Origin: Planctomycetota bacterium
Lineage (GTDB): Bacteria > Planctomycetota > J058
Direction: 5' to 3'
NCBI GenBank assembly: GCA_019636275.1
Contig: JAHBXY010000005.1
Span: 1-64,000 of the forward strand
Length of the DNA stretch: 64,000 bases
Shown piece by piece: positions 1 to 9,117 of this stretch. Numbering within the stretch: position 1 is the first letter of the stretch; the number at the start of each line of letters is the position of its first letter. The notes under the pieces were generated by a model. That model had not been told where the DNA came from. It ran no database searches and saw nothing but the letters and a program-made list of their open reading frames with translations. The translations under genes and the position numbers were made by a program.

Positions 1-1
1 G

Positions 2-1264
2 CGCACGCGCGCCACCCTGCGCGACGTCGCGCCCGAGGACGGGCGCGACCTGCGCCTGACCGTCGACGCCGACCTGCAGGCGCCGCTCGAGGCGGCCCTC
101 GACCGCGCCGTGCAGCGCCACGGCGACGCCGAGGCCGGCGGCGCCGCGGTCGTCATCGACCTGCGCCAGGGCGACGTCCTGGCCCTGGCCTCGAGCCCGC
201 GCTACGACCCCAACGCCATGGGCGCGCGCTTCGGCGAGTGGCGCGACGACCCGCGCCGGCCGCTGTTCGACCGCAGCCTGGCGGCCTTCCCGCCGGCCTC
301 GACCTGGAAGGTGCTCACGGCGTTCGCGATGACCGACGGCGCGCACGAGGGCGCCGTGCCGCTCGGCTGGACGACCGAGTGCCACGGCAAGCTGTTCCCG
401 GGCAAGCCGGGGCCGTTCAAGTGCGACGGCTACCACGGGCCGACGGACCTCGGCCGCGCGCTCGAGCGCTCGTGCAACGTGTTCTTCTTCCGCGCCGCCG
501 ACCGCGTGGGCCTCGACGCCATGGCCGGCTGGGCTGAGCGCCTGGGCCTCGGCCGGCGCCTCCTCGGCCTCCCGGGCGAGCGCGCGGGCCTCGTGCCCAC
601 GACGGGGATGAAGGACGAGCGCTTCGAGCGCGCGGCCGCGGGCTTCCACCAGCGCTGGAAGGAGCACGCCGATGCCCGGGCCGGCGGCGACCCGGCCGCG
701 ATCGACCTGGCGCGTCGGCGCCTCGAGCGCGCCGCGTGGTGGCTCGGCGCCTGCGCCGACGACCGCAAGGCGCGCCCGGGCGACGCGCGCAACGCCTACA
801 TCGGCCAGGGCGACGTCATGACGACGCCCGTGCAGGTGGCCTTCCTGGCCGCCGTCGTGGCCACCGGCGGGCGCGCGCCCCTGCCGCGCGTCGACGCGGA
901 CGCGCCGGTCGCCTGGCACGACGCGGCCCTGCCCCCGGCCGCCCTGGCGCGCGTGCGCGAGGGCCTGCGGCGCGTGGTCACGCGCGGCACGGCGTCCGAC
1001 GCCCGCCTGGGCCTCCGCGGCCTCGACGTGGCCGGCAAGACCGGCACGGCCGAGCGCGCCAAGGGCCAGGCCAAGCTCGCCTGGTTCATGGGCTACTACC
1101 CGGCGGCGCGGCCCGAGGTGGCCTTCGCCGTGCTCGTCGACCGCACCGAGGGCCACGGCGGCGAGGTGTGCGCGCCGGTCACGCGCGCGCTGATCGACGC
1201 CTACGAGGCCACGAAGCGGCCGGCGACGGCCGCTCGCCCCGCCACGCCCGGAGGCCGCCCGTGA
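2..1264 (+). CDS. mrdA: Penicillin-binding protein 2 (transpeptidase), 5' end missing
   Basis: The window starts inside this gene; the frame is open from base 2 and the N-terminal dimerisation region lies outside. The visible part opens with a LRLTVDADLQ segment typical of class B PBPs. The three penicillin-binding motifs are present: STWK (serine nucleophile, nt 299-310), SCN (nt 470-478) and KTGT (nt 1037-1048). The enzyme cross-links peptidoglycan in the periplasm as the transpeptidase partner of RodA in the elongasome. The stop overlaps the next start by 4 nt (GTGA), so the two are translationally coupled. PBP2 rather than FtsI is chosen because rodA follows immediately. Confidence 0.93.
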   Translation, partial: RTRATLRDVAPEDGRDLRLTVDADLQAPLEAALDRAVQRHGDAEAGGAAVVIDLRQGDVLALASSPRYDPNAMGARFGEWRDDPRRPLFDRSLAAFPPASTWKVLTAFAMTDGAHEGAVPLGWTTECHGKLFPGKPGPFKCDGYHGPTDLGRALERSCNVFFFRAADRVGLDAMAGWAERLGLGRRLLGLPGERAGLVPTTGMKDERFERAAAGFHQRWKEHADARAGGDPAAIDLARRRLERAAWWLGACADDRKARPGDARNAYIGQGDVMTTPVQVAFLAAVVATGGRAPLPRVDADAPVAWHDAALPPAALARVREGLRRVVTRGTASDARLGLRGLDVAGKTGTAERAKGQAKLAWFMGYYPAARPEVAFAVLVDRTEGHGGEVCAPVTRALIDAYEATKRPATAARPATPGGRP

Positions 1265-2418
1265 GCCTGCGGATCGACGCCCTGCGCCTCTCGCGCGAGC
1301 TCGACCGCTTCCCCGGCACGCTCCTGGGCGTATGCCTGGCGCTGCTCGGCGTGTCGCTCGTGGCGCTCCACAGCGCCAGCCTCACGCCCACGGGCGGCTC
1401 GCTGGGCTACGCGGCCAAGCAGGCCGGGTGGGCCGTCCTCGGCCTCGCCGGGTTCTTCGCCTGCTCGCAGGTGCCCTACGACCGCCTGGGCAGGCGCGCC
1501 TGGACCTTCATGGGCCTCGGCTGCGCGGCGCTCGTGCTCGTGCTCCTCGTGGGCACGAAGGTCAACGGCGCGCGGAGCTGGTTCTCGCTCGGCCCCGTGC
1601 GCCTCCAGCCGAGCGAGTTCGTCAAGTACGCCCTCGTCCTGCTCCTGGCCCGCACCGTGGCCCGGCGCGGCGCCGGGATCGGCACCTGGCGCGGCCTGGC
1701 CGAGGCCGGCGCGATCACGGCCCTGCCGGCCGGCCTCGTCCTCCTCCAGCCCGACCTGGGCACGGCGCTCACCTACGCGCCGATCCTCGTCTCGATCGTG
1801 TTCGTGGCCGGCGCCCGCCTGCGGCACCTCCTGGCCGTGGCCGCGGCCGGGCTGGCGAGCCTGCCGCTCCTCTGGTGCTTCTTCCTCAAGGAGTACCAGA
1901 AGCTGCGCATCCTCTCCTTCCTCGACTCCAACGAGCACGCCCTCGGCGGCGCGTACCAGGTCAACCAGTCGGTGATCGCCGTCGGCTCGGGCGGCCTCCT
2001 CGGGCGCGGCTTCGGCCAGGGCACGCAGGGGCCGCTGGGCTTCCTCCCCGAGCGCCACACCGACTTCATCTACGCCGTCGTGTGCGAGGACTTCGGCCTC
2101 GTCGGCGGGGTCATCCTCCTGGCCCTCTATGGGCACCTGCTGGCGGCGCTGCTCGAGATCGTGCGCACGACCCGCGACCCGGAGGGGCGGTTCATCGTCA
2201 TCGGCGTCGGCGCCGTGACCCTCGTGCAGATCATCATCAACGTCGGCATGGTCCTCGGCGCCATGCCGGTCACGGGGCTGCCCCTGCCGCTGGTCTCCTA
2301 CGGCGGGTCGTCGCTGGTGGCCACGCTGTGCGGCTTCGGCCTGTGCGCGTCGGTCGCGCGGCACCGGACGCGCGTGATCGTCCACGGGTCCGAGGAGGGC
2401 GCGGCGGCGCGGCGCTGA
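1261..2418 (+). CDS. rodA: Rod shape-determining protein RodA (SEDS glycosyltransferase)
   Basis: A 385-residue polytopic membrane protein, normal length for RodA. The start is the GTG that overlaps the pbp2 stop. Family features are visible: GTKVNGARSWFSLGP followed by QPSEFVKYALVLLLA, the QPDLGTAL segment with the conserved Asp of SEDS polymerases, and the C-terminal GLPLPLVSYGGSS signature. Known role: polymerises lipid II into glycan strands with PBP2. Its presence argues for a conventional elongating peptidoglycan sacculus in this organism, which is useful when judging the phylum. Confidence 0.95.
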   Translation: MSLRIDALRLSRELDRFPGTLLGVCLALLGVSLVALHSASLTPTGGSLGYAAKQAGWAVLGLAGFFACSQVPYDRLGRRAWTFMGLGCAALVLVLLVGTKVNGARSWFSLGPVRLQPSEFVKYALVLLLARTVARRGAGIGTWRGLAEAGAITALPAGLVLLQPDLGTALTYAPILVSIVFVAGARLRHLLAVAAAGLASLPLLWCFFLKEYQKLRILSFLDSNEHALGGAYQVNQSVIAVGSGGLLGRGFGQGTQGPLGFLPERHTDFIYAVVCEDFGLVGGVILLALYGHLLAALLEIVRTTRDPEGRFIVIGVGAVTLVQIIINVGMVLGAMPVTGLPLPLVSYGGSSLVATLCGFGLCASVARHRTRVIVHGSEEGAAARR

Positions 2419-2459
2419 CCTCCGCGGAACCCGCCCGCGCCGTCGCGGGTGAGACGGTC

Positions 2460-3053
2460 ATGGACGACCCGAGCCCAGGGCCGGCTCGACCGGAGGGCCA
2501 CCCGCCCGCGCCGATCGCCACCCGCCTCCGGCCGCCCAACCGGTGCGCCGGCTGCCACGACCGCCTGCTCCTCGTCCGGGCGGCCGCCGTCTGCGGCGCC
2601 TGCGGCGCGGCCCTGCACCCCGAGTGCGCGCGCGGCCTCGGCGCGTGCCCGACGCTGGGCTGCGGCCGCCCGCTCCCTCGGCCGGCGCGGCGGTCGCGGG
2701 CCGAGGTCGACCCGCGCGCGCGCGTCCTCGTCGTCGTGGCCCTCCACGCGGCGAGCCTGGTCCTCCTGCCGATCGCCCTCGGCGCCCCGCCGCCGCCGCG
2801 CGTCGTGTGGCCGGCGCCCGGGCCGTACCCCGGCCCCATGAGCTGCACCGTGTTCGCGCCGAGCGCGCCCCCGCCCCGGCACGACCCCGACTGGCGCGTC
2901 CTGTGGAACCACCGCTGCACCTGCCCCTGCCCGCACACGGGGCTGGACGACCCCAGCCTCGGGGCCGAGCACTTCACCGGGCCGCTGCCGCCGAACGTCC
3001 TGCGCCTCCACCGTTCGTCCCAGGTCCCGCGACGATCGACAGGATCCGGGTGA
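2460..3053 (+). CDS. Zinc-ribbon/RING-like single-pass membrane protein, function unknown
   Basis: A 197-residue protein. The N-terminal part holds a treble-clef-like cysteine array: C29xxC32, C45xxC48, H53, C56, C63 and C68, close to the prokaryotic RING-finger pattern. A hydrophobic segment at about residues 89-108 is probably a membrane helix. The C-terminal half is Pro-rich with a small CTCPCPH cluster. The ATG at 2460 is chosen because it directly precedes the cysteine domain; there is no strong ribosome site. It lies 41 nt after rodA on the same strand. No function is assigned; the cysteine spacing suggests zinc binding and protein-protein contacts. Confidence 0.6.
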   Translation: MDDPSPGPARPEGHPPAPIATRLRPPNRCAGCHDRLLLVRAAAVCGACGAALHPECARGLGACPTLGCGRPLPRPARRSRAEVDPRARVLVVVALHAASLVLLPIALGAPPPPRVVWPAPGPYPGPMSCTVFAPSAPPPRHDPDWRVLWNHRCTCPCPHTGLDDPSLGAEHFTGPLPPNVLRLHRSSQVPRRSTGSG

Positions 3054-3113
3054 GCGCACGCCGCACGTCCTTGCGGCCTCTGCGCGGCCCGGATGTTGCG
3101 CAGGGCCTCCGCC

Positions 3114-3959
3114 ATGTTGCACGTCCGCTGGCGCGCCCTCGTCCTCCTCGCCCCCCTGGCGGCCCTCCTCGCCGCTCCGCTCGAGGCGCGCGACCCGCCG
3201 CCGCGCCTGCGCGTGCTGCAGTGGAACGTGGGCACGATCGACCCGCGCGGGCTGCGGCTGCCCGACGGCGCGATCCCGCAGGTGGTCGAGACGATCGCCC
3301 AGGCGGCGCCCGACGTGGTCGTCCTGCAGGAGGTCGAGTCGGCCGCCCAGGTGAGCCGCCTGCGCCGCGACCTCGCCGCGCGCGGCCTGGTCTACGAGGC
3401 GCGCCTGCTCGTGGCCGAGGCGACGAGCCCCGACGGCCTCATCGTCCACCTCGTCCGGCGCGCGCACGCGCGCAAGACCTTCAGGACGAGCACCGGCTAC
3501 GCCGCGCAGGCCGTCGACGTCGGCGGCGTGTGGGTCGTGGGCATCCACGCGCCGGCCGCGCCGGGCTCGCAGGCGCGGGCGACCTTCTTCGACGAGGTCC
3601 TGGCCTGGACGGCGCGCGAGCTCCGGGGACCGGTCGTCCTCGCCGGCGACTTCAACCTGGGGCCGCACGGCGGGGCGGGGACGGCCGCCGTGCTCCCCTG
3701 GCTGCGCAAGGTCGACCAGGCGACCTACGCCCGGCTCGCGCGCGCCTTCCCCGTCCGCACGACCGAGGGGCCGACGACGAGCTACCGCCTGCACCTCGAC
3801 CACGTCATGGGCCGGAACGTGCGCCTCGTGCGGCACGAGGTCCTGCGCGGGCGGCGGCGCGGCCTCATGGACCACGACCCGCTGCTCGCGGACCTGCGGA
3901 TCGGGGCCGCGTCCGCCGTCCGGGGGCTCGCCCACGCGGTCACCGCCACGACCCGGTGA
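3114..3959 (+). CDS. Secreted endonuclease/exonuclease/phosphatase (EEP) family protein
   Basis: A 281-residue hydrolase of the DNase I-like fold. Family motifs run in order: LQWNVG (metal/substrate Asn), VVLQEVES (catalytic metal Glu), VLAGDFNLGP (Asp/Asn pair), HLDHVMG, and the terminal DHDPLLADL His-Asp motif. A hydrophobic signal-like segment follows the start at 3114; an in-frame ATG at 3093 is possible but has no ribosome site. Substrate cannot be told: members cleave nucleic acids, phosphoinositides or sphingomyelin. Export is likely given the N-terminus. Confidence 0.85.
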   Translation: MLHVRWRALVLLAPLAALLAAPLEARDPPPRLRVLQWNVGTIDPRGLRLPDGAIPQVVETIAQAAPDVVVLQEVESAAQVSRLRRDLAARGLVYEARLLVAEATSPDGLIVHLVRRAHARKTFRTSTGYAAQAVDVGGVWVVGIHAPAAPGSQARATFFDEVLAWTARELRGPVVLAGDFNLGPHGGAGTAAVLPWLRKVDQATYARLARAFPVRTTEGPTTSYRLHLDHVMGRNVRLVRHEVLRGRRRGLMDHDPLLADLRIGAASAVRGLAHAVTATTR

Positions 3960-4002
3960 GGGCCGGGCCCCGCTGAAGAAATCCGCCCGGGCCGGTCGTG
4001 CG

Positions 4003-4008
4003 TAGACT
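4003..4008 (+). promoter_or_regulatory. Candidate -10 element (TAGACT)
   Basis: A TAGACT hexamer ends 26 nt before the GTG start at 4035. No convincing -35 is seen. It belongs to a recurrent set of TAnnnT hexamers placed 18-48 nt before starts in this window. Confidence 0.4.
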
Positions 4009-4034
4009 CTCTCCTCGCTGAAGAGGAGGGACCC

Positions 4035-6960
4035 GTGGACTCCACGTCCGATCGGCGCCGCCCGGGCGCAATGGCGCTCGTGCTCGCCCTGCTGGTGGCC
4101 GCCGCGGCCGCCCTGACCCTGCTCATGGACGGCCCGGCCGACGGCCCGGGCGGCCGCCCGGCGGCGGTCACCACCCAGGGCGGGCCCACGGCCGTGCCGG
4201 ACGGGCTCACGGTGACGAAGATCGACCCGCACGGCCCCGCCGCGCCGGGGCGGGCGCTCGACGCGGAGGCCGCTGAGGCTTCTGGCCGGGCCGGACGGTG
4301 GCCGACGGGCCGCGCGGCCCGTCGTGGCTCTTCCGCGACGGCGACGCGTCGGCGCCCGGCCTGCCGGCGCCGCCGCGACGGGCCTGCGCGGGCGGGTCGT
4401 CGCGGGCGACGGCCGGCCCGTGCCGGGGGCCCGGGTCGGCCTGCGCGGCACGCGGCCCAACGCGTCCGGGATGACCGTCGTCACCCGGCGCCGCAACGCG
4501 GACGGCGAGCTCGAGCTCTCGTCGCCCGGCGACGTCCTGGCCTCGGCGGTCGCCGCCGCGGACGGCCGCTTCGAGCTGACGGGCCTCGACGCGTCGTTCT
4601 CCTACACGCTGCAGGCGCGGCCGCCCGAGGGCGACGAGGACCTCCTCCCCGCCCAGCGGCCCGGGCCGACGCTCAAGGCCGGCCTCGTCGTCGACGCGGG
4701 CGACGTGCGGCTGGAGCGCGGCGCGCGCCTCTCGGGGATCGTGCGCGACCCGGCCGGCCGCCCCGTCCCGGACGCCGAGGTGCGCCTGGGCGACGGCCCG
4801 ACGTTCGGCCCCGGCCCCGGCAGCGCGGGCGGCGGCGCCGTGACCGTGCGCCGCTCGGTGCGCGTGGCCGCGCCGGCGGGCGGCACGACGCCCGGGGCGG
4901 GCCTGCCCGGTTTCGCGCTCGGCGGCGGCCCGACGACGCGCACCGACGAGGCGGGCCGCTTCACCCTGCCGCGCGTCCCGCCGGGCCGCCACCCGGTCAC
5001 GGCCAGCAAGCCCGGCCTGCGCAGCGCGCGCGTCGAGGTCGAGGTCGCCGAGGGGCAGCAGAAGGACGACCTCGAGCTGCGGCTCGCCGCGGGCCTCGCC
5101 GTCACCGTGCAGGTCGTCGACGCGCAGGGCCAGGCGATCGCCGGCGCCACCGTGCACGTCTCGACCGGCTTCGGCGGCGAGGGCGGCGCGGCCGGCGAGA
5201 CCGACGCCCAGGGCCTGGCGCGCTTCGACGGCCTGGCCTCGAGCGAGGTGTCGATCGGCGCGCGCGCCGACGGCTACGCCACGGCCGGCACGGACGCCCG
5301 CCTGGGCCCCGGCGATCCGGGCACGCCGCGCCGCCTGACGCTCCTGGCCGGCGGCACCGTCCGCGGCAGGCTCCTGCGCGACGAGGACGGCGCCCCGGTC
5401 ACCCAGGGCATGGTGTTCCTCGAGCCCGTCGTGCAGGGGCCGGGCGTCAGCGTGACCCCGAGCATGGGCCGCCCCGACGAGGCTGGCCGCTTCACCCTGG
5501 CCGGCGTCCCGCACGGGCGCCACCGCCTGCGCGTGCAGGCGCAGGGCGTCGCGCCGCTGACGCGCGAGGTCCAGGTGGGACCGGGCGCCACGGACCTGGG
5601 CGACCTGCGCCTGGGCGCGCTCGCCGCGCTCGACGTGCTCGTGGTCGACCCCGACGGGGCGCCGGCGGCCGACGTCGCCGTCGACGCGGCGCCGGCGACG
5701 GCCGGCGGGATGGTCGTCGTCATGGCCACGCCGGGGGTCAGCCCGATCGGCGCCGGCGGCCAGGGGCGCACCGGCCCCGACGGCCGCGCGCGGCTCACGG
5801 GCCTCCAGCCCGGGCCCCTGACCGTGCGCGCGACGCTGTCCCCCTACGCCGACGGCCGCGCCGAGGTCTCGGTCGAGCCGGGCGCCAGCGGCGAGGTCAC
5901 CGTGCGCCTCCTGCGCCCGGGCCGGGTCGAGGGGCGCGTCCTCGGGGCCGACGGGCCGACGCGCGTCATGCTCGTCCGCCAGGGCGGCATGCCGGCCGAC
6001 GCCGTCGACGCCGGCCCCGACGGGGCGTTCGCGTTCGAGCGCGTCGCCCCGGGCGAGTACGCCCTCGCCGCCGGCGGGCCCCGCGGGCCGGCGTTCACGG
6101 TGGCCGAGGGCGAGGCGGTGCGCCGCGACGTCGAGGCCGCGCCGACGGCCACCGTCGAGGGCAGGGTCATGGGCCCGGGCGGCGCGCCGGTGAGCGGCGC
6201 GGCCCTGGCGCTCGGCTGGCTCGACGTCCTCCACCGCGGCGAGGTCCTGTCGCCGATGTCGCGCGCCACGAGCGACGCGGGCGGGCGCTTCAAGCTCGAG
6301 GGCGTCCGCCCGGGGCAGAACCTCGGGATCACCGTGACGTCGCCGGGCGGGGCCAAGGCCAGCTATCGCGTCGAGGTCACGACCCCGGGCGTCGTCGTGC
6401 GCCGGGACCTGCGCCTGCCCGGCGACGACGCCGGGTCGACGGTCACGCTGCGCGCCTGGCGCGTCGACCAGGGCGCCCCCGCCGCCGGCGTGACGCTCAC
6501 CCTCGTGCGCGCCGACGACGGCCCGGTGATGCGCCTCGAGTCGTCGGCCGGCCCCGACGGCGCGGCCCGCTTCGAGGGCGTCCCGGCCGGCCGCTGGGTG
6601 GCCAGCGCCAGCGCGGCCGGGTGCGCCCGCGTGCGCGCGACGCTCGAGGTCGCCGGCGGCCCCGTCGAGGGCCCGCGCCTCGACCTCGGCCCGGGCGGGG
6701 CCCTCGTCGTCGAGGTGCTCGGCGCGTCGGCGCACGGCGAGGCGCGCCTCGTCGTGCGGCGCGAGGGCTCGGACGACCCCGAGGACCTCTGGTTCACGTC
6801 GGCCCCGCTGGGCGGCCGCGCGCGCATCGACGGCCTCGAGGTCGGCGCGCGCTACGAGGTCCACGCGATGGCCGGCGGCCACCAGGACGCGCGGCTCAGC
6901 GTCGCCTGCGACGGCCCCGACCCCGCTCCGGCGACGATCCGCCTGGCGCCGGCGCGCTAG
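4035..6960 (+). CDS. Large anchored protein of repeated carboxypeptidase-regulatory-like domains, with two apparent frameshifts
   Basis: The GTG start at 4035 has a strong ribosome site (GAGGAGGG) and encodes a single membrane anchor (LVLALLVAAAAALTLLM). The frame then turns into an Arg-rich artefact near 4275; another frame reads naturally (ADGPRGPSWLFRDGDAS) until about 4375, and a third carries the rest to 6960. Both steps are -1, as expected from two single-base losses. The body has about ten repeats of 70-100 residues of the GxVxDxxGxPVxGAxV type (RGRVVAGDGRPVPGARV and similar), the CarboxypepD_reg/Cna-B-like beta-sandwich fold. It is probably a periplasmic or cell-surface structural or binding protein. 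The 3' end overlaps the convergent gene by 65 nt. Confidence 0.75.
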
Positions 6961-7930
6961 CGGCCGCGCGCGCGCCGCCGCCGCGCAGGCGCTCGACGAC
7001 GGCGGCGAAGTCGGGCGGCGGGGGCGCCTCGAAGCGAAGCGGCCGCCCGCTCAGCGGGTGCGGGAAGCCCAGCGTCGCCGCGTGCAGGAGCAGGCGCGGG
7101 CTCTCGAGCAGCGGCCGCCCGGCCTGCTGGTGGTCGCGCACGTAGACCCGCTCGCCCACGAGCGGGTGCCCGGCCTCCGCGAGGTGCACGCGGATCTGGT
7201 GCGTGCGCCCCGTCTCCAGCCGCGCCTCGCACAGGGTCGCCCCGTCGAGCGCCTCGAGCGCCCGCACGTGCGTGACGGCGCGCTTGCCCTCGCCCGCCCG
7301 GCGCGCCACGCCGCGCAGGCCGTCGCCCCGGTCCTTCACCAGCGGCGCGTCGAGCGTGCGCGACGCCACCTGCCCGTGTGCCACGAGCAGGTAGGTGCGC
7401 TCGGCGCCGTGGGCGCGGAACAGCTTGTAGAGGGCGCGCCGCGCGTCCTCGGTGCGCGCGTAGACGAGGAGGCCCGAGGTGGGCTTGTCGATGCGGTGCA
7501 CCTTGAGGAGCGGGCTCGGCCGCCGCCGCTCGCGCCGCCACACCTCGCGCACGAGGTCCATGGCCGAGCGCGGCGCGGCGTGCGGGGCGGGCGCGCGCTC
7601 CGTCGCGTCGTCGGGCGCGAACGGGACGCTCGACACCCCGGCCGGCTTGTCGACCACGACCACGTGCGTGTCCTCGAACACGATCCGCAGGCCGCCCCCG
7701 GGGCGCGCGGCCCGCGGCGCCGATGCGCGCAGCTCGACCGTCTCGCCCGCGCGCAGCCGCCGGCCGTCGACGCGCTCCGGGACGCCGTCGACCCACACCT
7801 TGCCGGTCGCCACGAGTCGCTTGACGTCGCGCCACGAGCGCCCGGTCAGGTGGGCGCGCAGGAAGGCCGCCAGGGCCTCCCCGCCCGGGGGGGACACCGT
7901 CCAGCGCGTAACTCGTTCGTCGGGAGTCAT
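6896..7930 (-). CDS. RluA-family RNA pseudouridine synthase
   Basis: A 344-residue protein with an N-terminal S4-like RNA-binding region (SWRDVKRLVATGKVWVDG) and the catalytic domain. The active-site motif HRIDKPTSGLLVYAR contains the catalytic Asp, and ETGRTHQIRVHLAEAGHPLVG is the conserved family C-terminal motif. It isomerises uridine in 23S rRNA or tRNA; the exact target (RluA, RluC or RluD type) cannot be told. The ATG at 7930 is preferred over an in-frame start 69 nt upstream, because the conserved region begins close to it. The C-terminus is a basic, low-complexity tail overlapping the convergent gene. Confidence 0.88.
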   Translation of the reverse strand: MTPDERVTRWTVSPPGGEALAAFLRAHLTGRSWRDVKRLVATGKVWVDGVPERVDGRRLRAGETVELRASAPRAARPGGGLRIVFEDTHVVVVDKPAGVSSVPFAPDDATERAPAPHAAPRSAMDLVREVWRRERRRPSPLLKVHRIDKPTSGLLVYARTEDARRALYKLFRAHGAERTYLLVAHGQVASRTLDAPLVKDRGDGLRGVARRAGEGKRAVTHVRALEALDGATLCEARLETGRTHQIRVHLAEAGHPLVGERVYVRDHQQAGRPLLESPRLLLHAATLGFPHPLSGRPLRFEAPPPPDFAAVVERLRGGGARAAASAPAPGGSSPERGRGRRRRR

Positions 7931-8223
7931 GGCGAAGATTCCGAGTATCTCCGCCGCCACCCGGTGTCCATAGGGGGGTGAAGGTGGATGGAGACGCATC
8001 GTGGGGACCTCCGCGCGGGAATGGGGAGGAATCCAGGCTCGTTCACGGTCAAGGCGGCATTCCGGTCCGTTGAATGGGCGTCCAGCGTCCCACGTCTAGA
8101 CCTTTCATATGTTGAGGTTGTGTCGTCAGGGGACAGCCGTGTCTCACGGCAAACGACTTTGACGAACGACCCAACAGATGCCGAATTCGTCCTTATCAAG
8201 GGGTGCTTCGGCGGCACGACCGC

Positions 8224-8280
8224 GGCCGGTGGGGACCGGCCCCGGACGGGGAGAGAAACGACCGGCCCTCCGAGGGCCGG
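8224..8280 (+). promoter_or_regulatory. Two-hairpin leader upstream of a zinc/wHTH regulator
   Basis: Two GC hairpins lie in tandem: GGCCGGT/ACCGGCC (8224-8230 and 8235-8241, GGGG loop) and CCGGCCCT/AGGGCCGG (8262-8269 and 8273-8280, CCG loop). The arms share GGCCGG/CCGGCC, so the two stems could pair alternatively. The second stem ends about 10 nt before a strong ribosome site (GGGGAGGG). The 7931-8305 intergenic region is visibly less GC-rich than its neighbours. Function as an attenuator or leader is inferred. Confidence 0.4.
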
Positions 8281-8305
8281 CCAGGGGTTTGGGGAGGGAA
8301 ACACC

Positions 8306-8788
8306 ATGCGTCTGAGGGCGTTCCAGGGGCTGCTGCATCAGCCGCGGCGACTGTCCCCCCGGCACTGCGAGGCGCCGGGCTGCAGCCAGGCCACGCGGGA
8401 GGGGAAGGCTTACTGCTCCGACCACGTGGAGATGCATCCATACGTACAGGACCTGATCGCACGGCTCGAGCAGCGCGAGTCCGAGGACGATCGGGTCCAG
8501 CGGCGCGGCCCGCGCGCCGTGAACCTGCAGGGCATCACCACGCAGGAGATCCTCCAGCACCTCGCCTTCCACGGGCCGAGGACGGAGGAGCGGCTGTGCC
8601 GCGAGCTGAACCTGGAGGTGAAGACCCTCCAGGGCTACGTGCAGGCGCTGCGGCGCAAGAAGCTCGTCACGCTCGGCCACACGAAGCGCGGGTCGACCGT
8701 GGTCAAGCTGGCCAAGGGCCTCGTCCGGGCCGCCGAGCCGATCAAGGCCGACGAGCTGGACACGGAGGCCGAGGCCGAGGCGGTGTGA
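8306..8788 (+). CDS. Small zinc-finger plus winged-helix protein, putative regulator
   Basis: A 160-residue protein started at the ATG preceded by GGGGAGGG. The N-terminal part has a compact metal site (HCEAPGC, then YCSDH), 20 residues from end to end. After a charged coiled segment comes a helix-turn-helix-like region (about residues 75-140): ITTQEILQHLAFHGPRTEE, then LNLEVKTLQGYVQALRRKKL, then a beta-wing-like GHTKRGSTVVKLA. The tail is acidic. The winged-helix reading is from pattern only. It stands alone between its leader and a strong terminator, so it is probably a monocistronic regulator or RNA/DNA-binding protein. Confidence 0.65.
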   Translation: MRLRAFQGLLHQPRRLSPRHCEAPGCSQATREGKAYCSDHVEMHPYVQDLIARLEQRESEDDRVQRRGPRAVNLQGITTQEILQHLAFHGPRTEERLCRELNLEVKTLQGYVQALRRKKLVTLGHTKRGSTVVKLAKGLVRAAEPIKADELDTEAEAEAV

Positions 8789-8842
8789 CGACGACGGCCT
8801 GAGCCGAACGCGGCATCGAGCCGCATTGGCACTTGACGACGC

Positions 8843-8873
8843 GAGGACCGCGGCCTGGCAGGCCGCGGTCCTC
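8843..8873 (+). terminator. Strong intrinsic terminator
   Basis: A perfect 14-bp GC stem (8843-8856 with 8860-8873) and a GGC loop, followed by CCGCGTTTCC. It lies 55 nt after the regulator gene. The T-run is short. Confidence 0.75.
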
Positions 8874-9117
8874 CGCGTTTCCGGTTCGCGCCGCAGGTCA
8901 CGGCGGCGAACGGAGTTCACGCTGTCGCCGGGGCTGTCGATGGTCCCGTCGTGAGACGCAAACGGGCCGATCGCCCGCTCCGCGCGGTGCTCCCCTGACG
9001 TTGCGGTTCACGTAAGGCGCTGGCTCAGGGTGACTCCCGGGTCCTGATCGTTTCAACCTCGGCCGGCGCAGCCTTTGCGCAAGCCGCCTCCGCCGGAGCG
9101 TCCCGGCAGGAGGAACC

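Noticed and set aside
4207..6882. Long antisense open frame (about 890 codons) opposite the carboxypeptidase-regulatory-like gene
   Set aside because: Extreme Arg/Ala/Gly/His composition with no motif; expected by-product of GC-rich codons on the other strand. The same reasoning removes similar antisense frames opposite rodA, glnE, the matrixin, the TonB receptor and the atp genes.
7988..8305. N-terminal extension of the zinc/wHTH protein
   Set aside because: The frame is open for 106 codons upstream, but the ATG at 8306 has a strong ribosome site and the upstream translation is unlike the domain; the hairpins also lie there.
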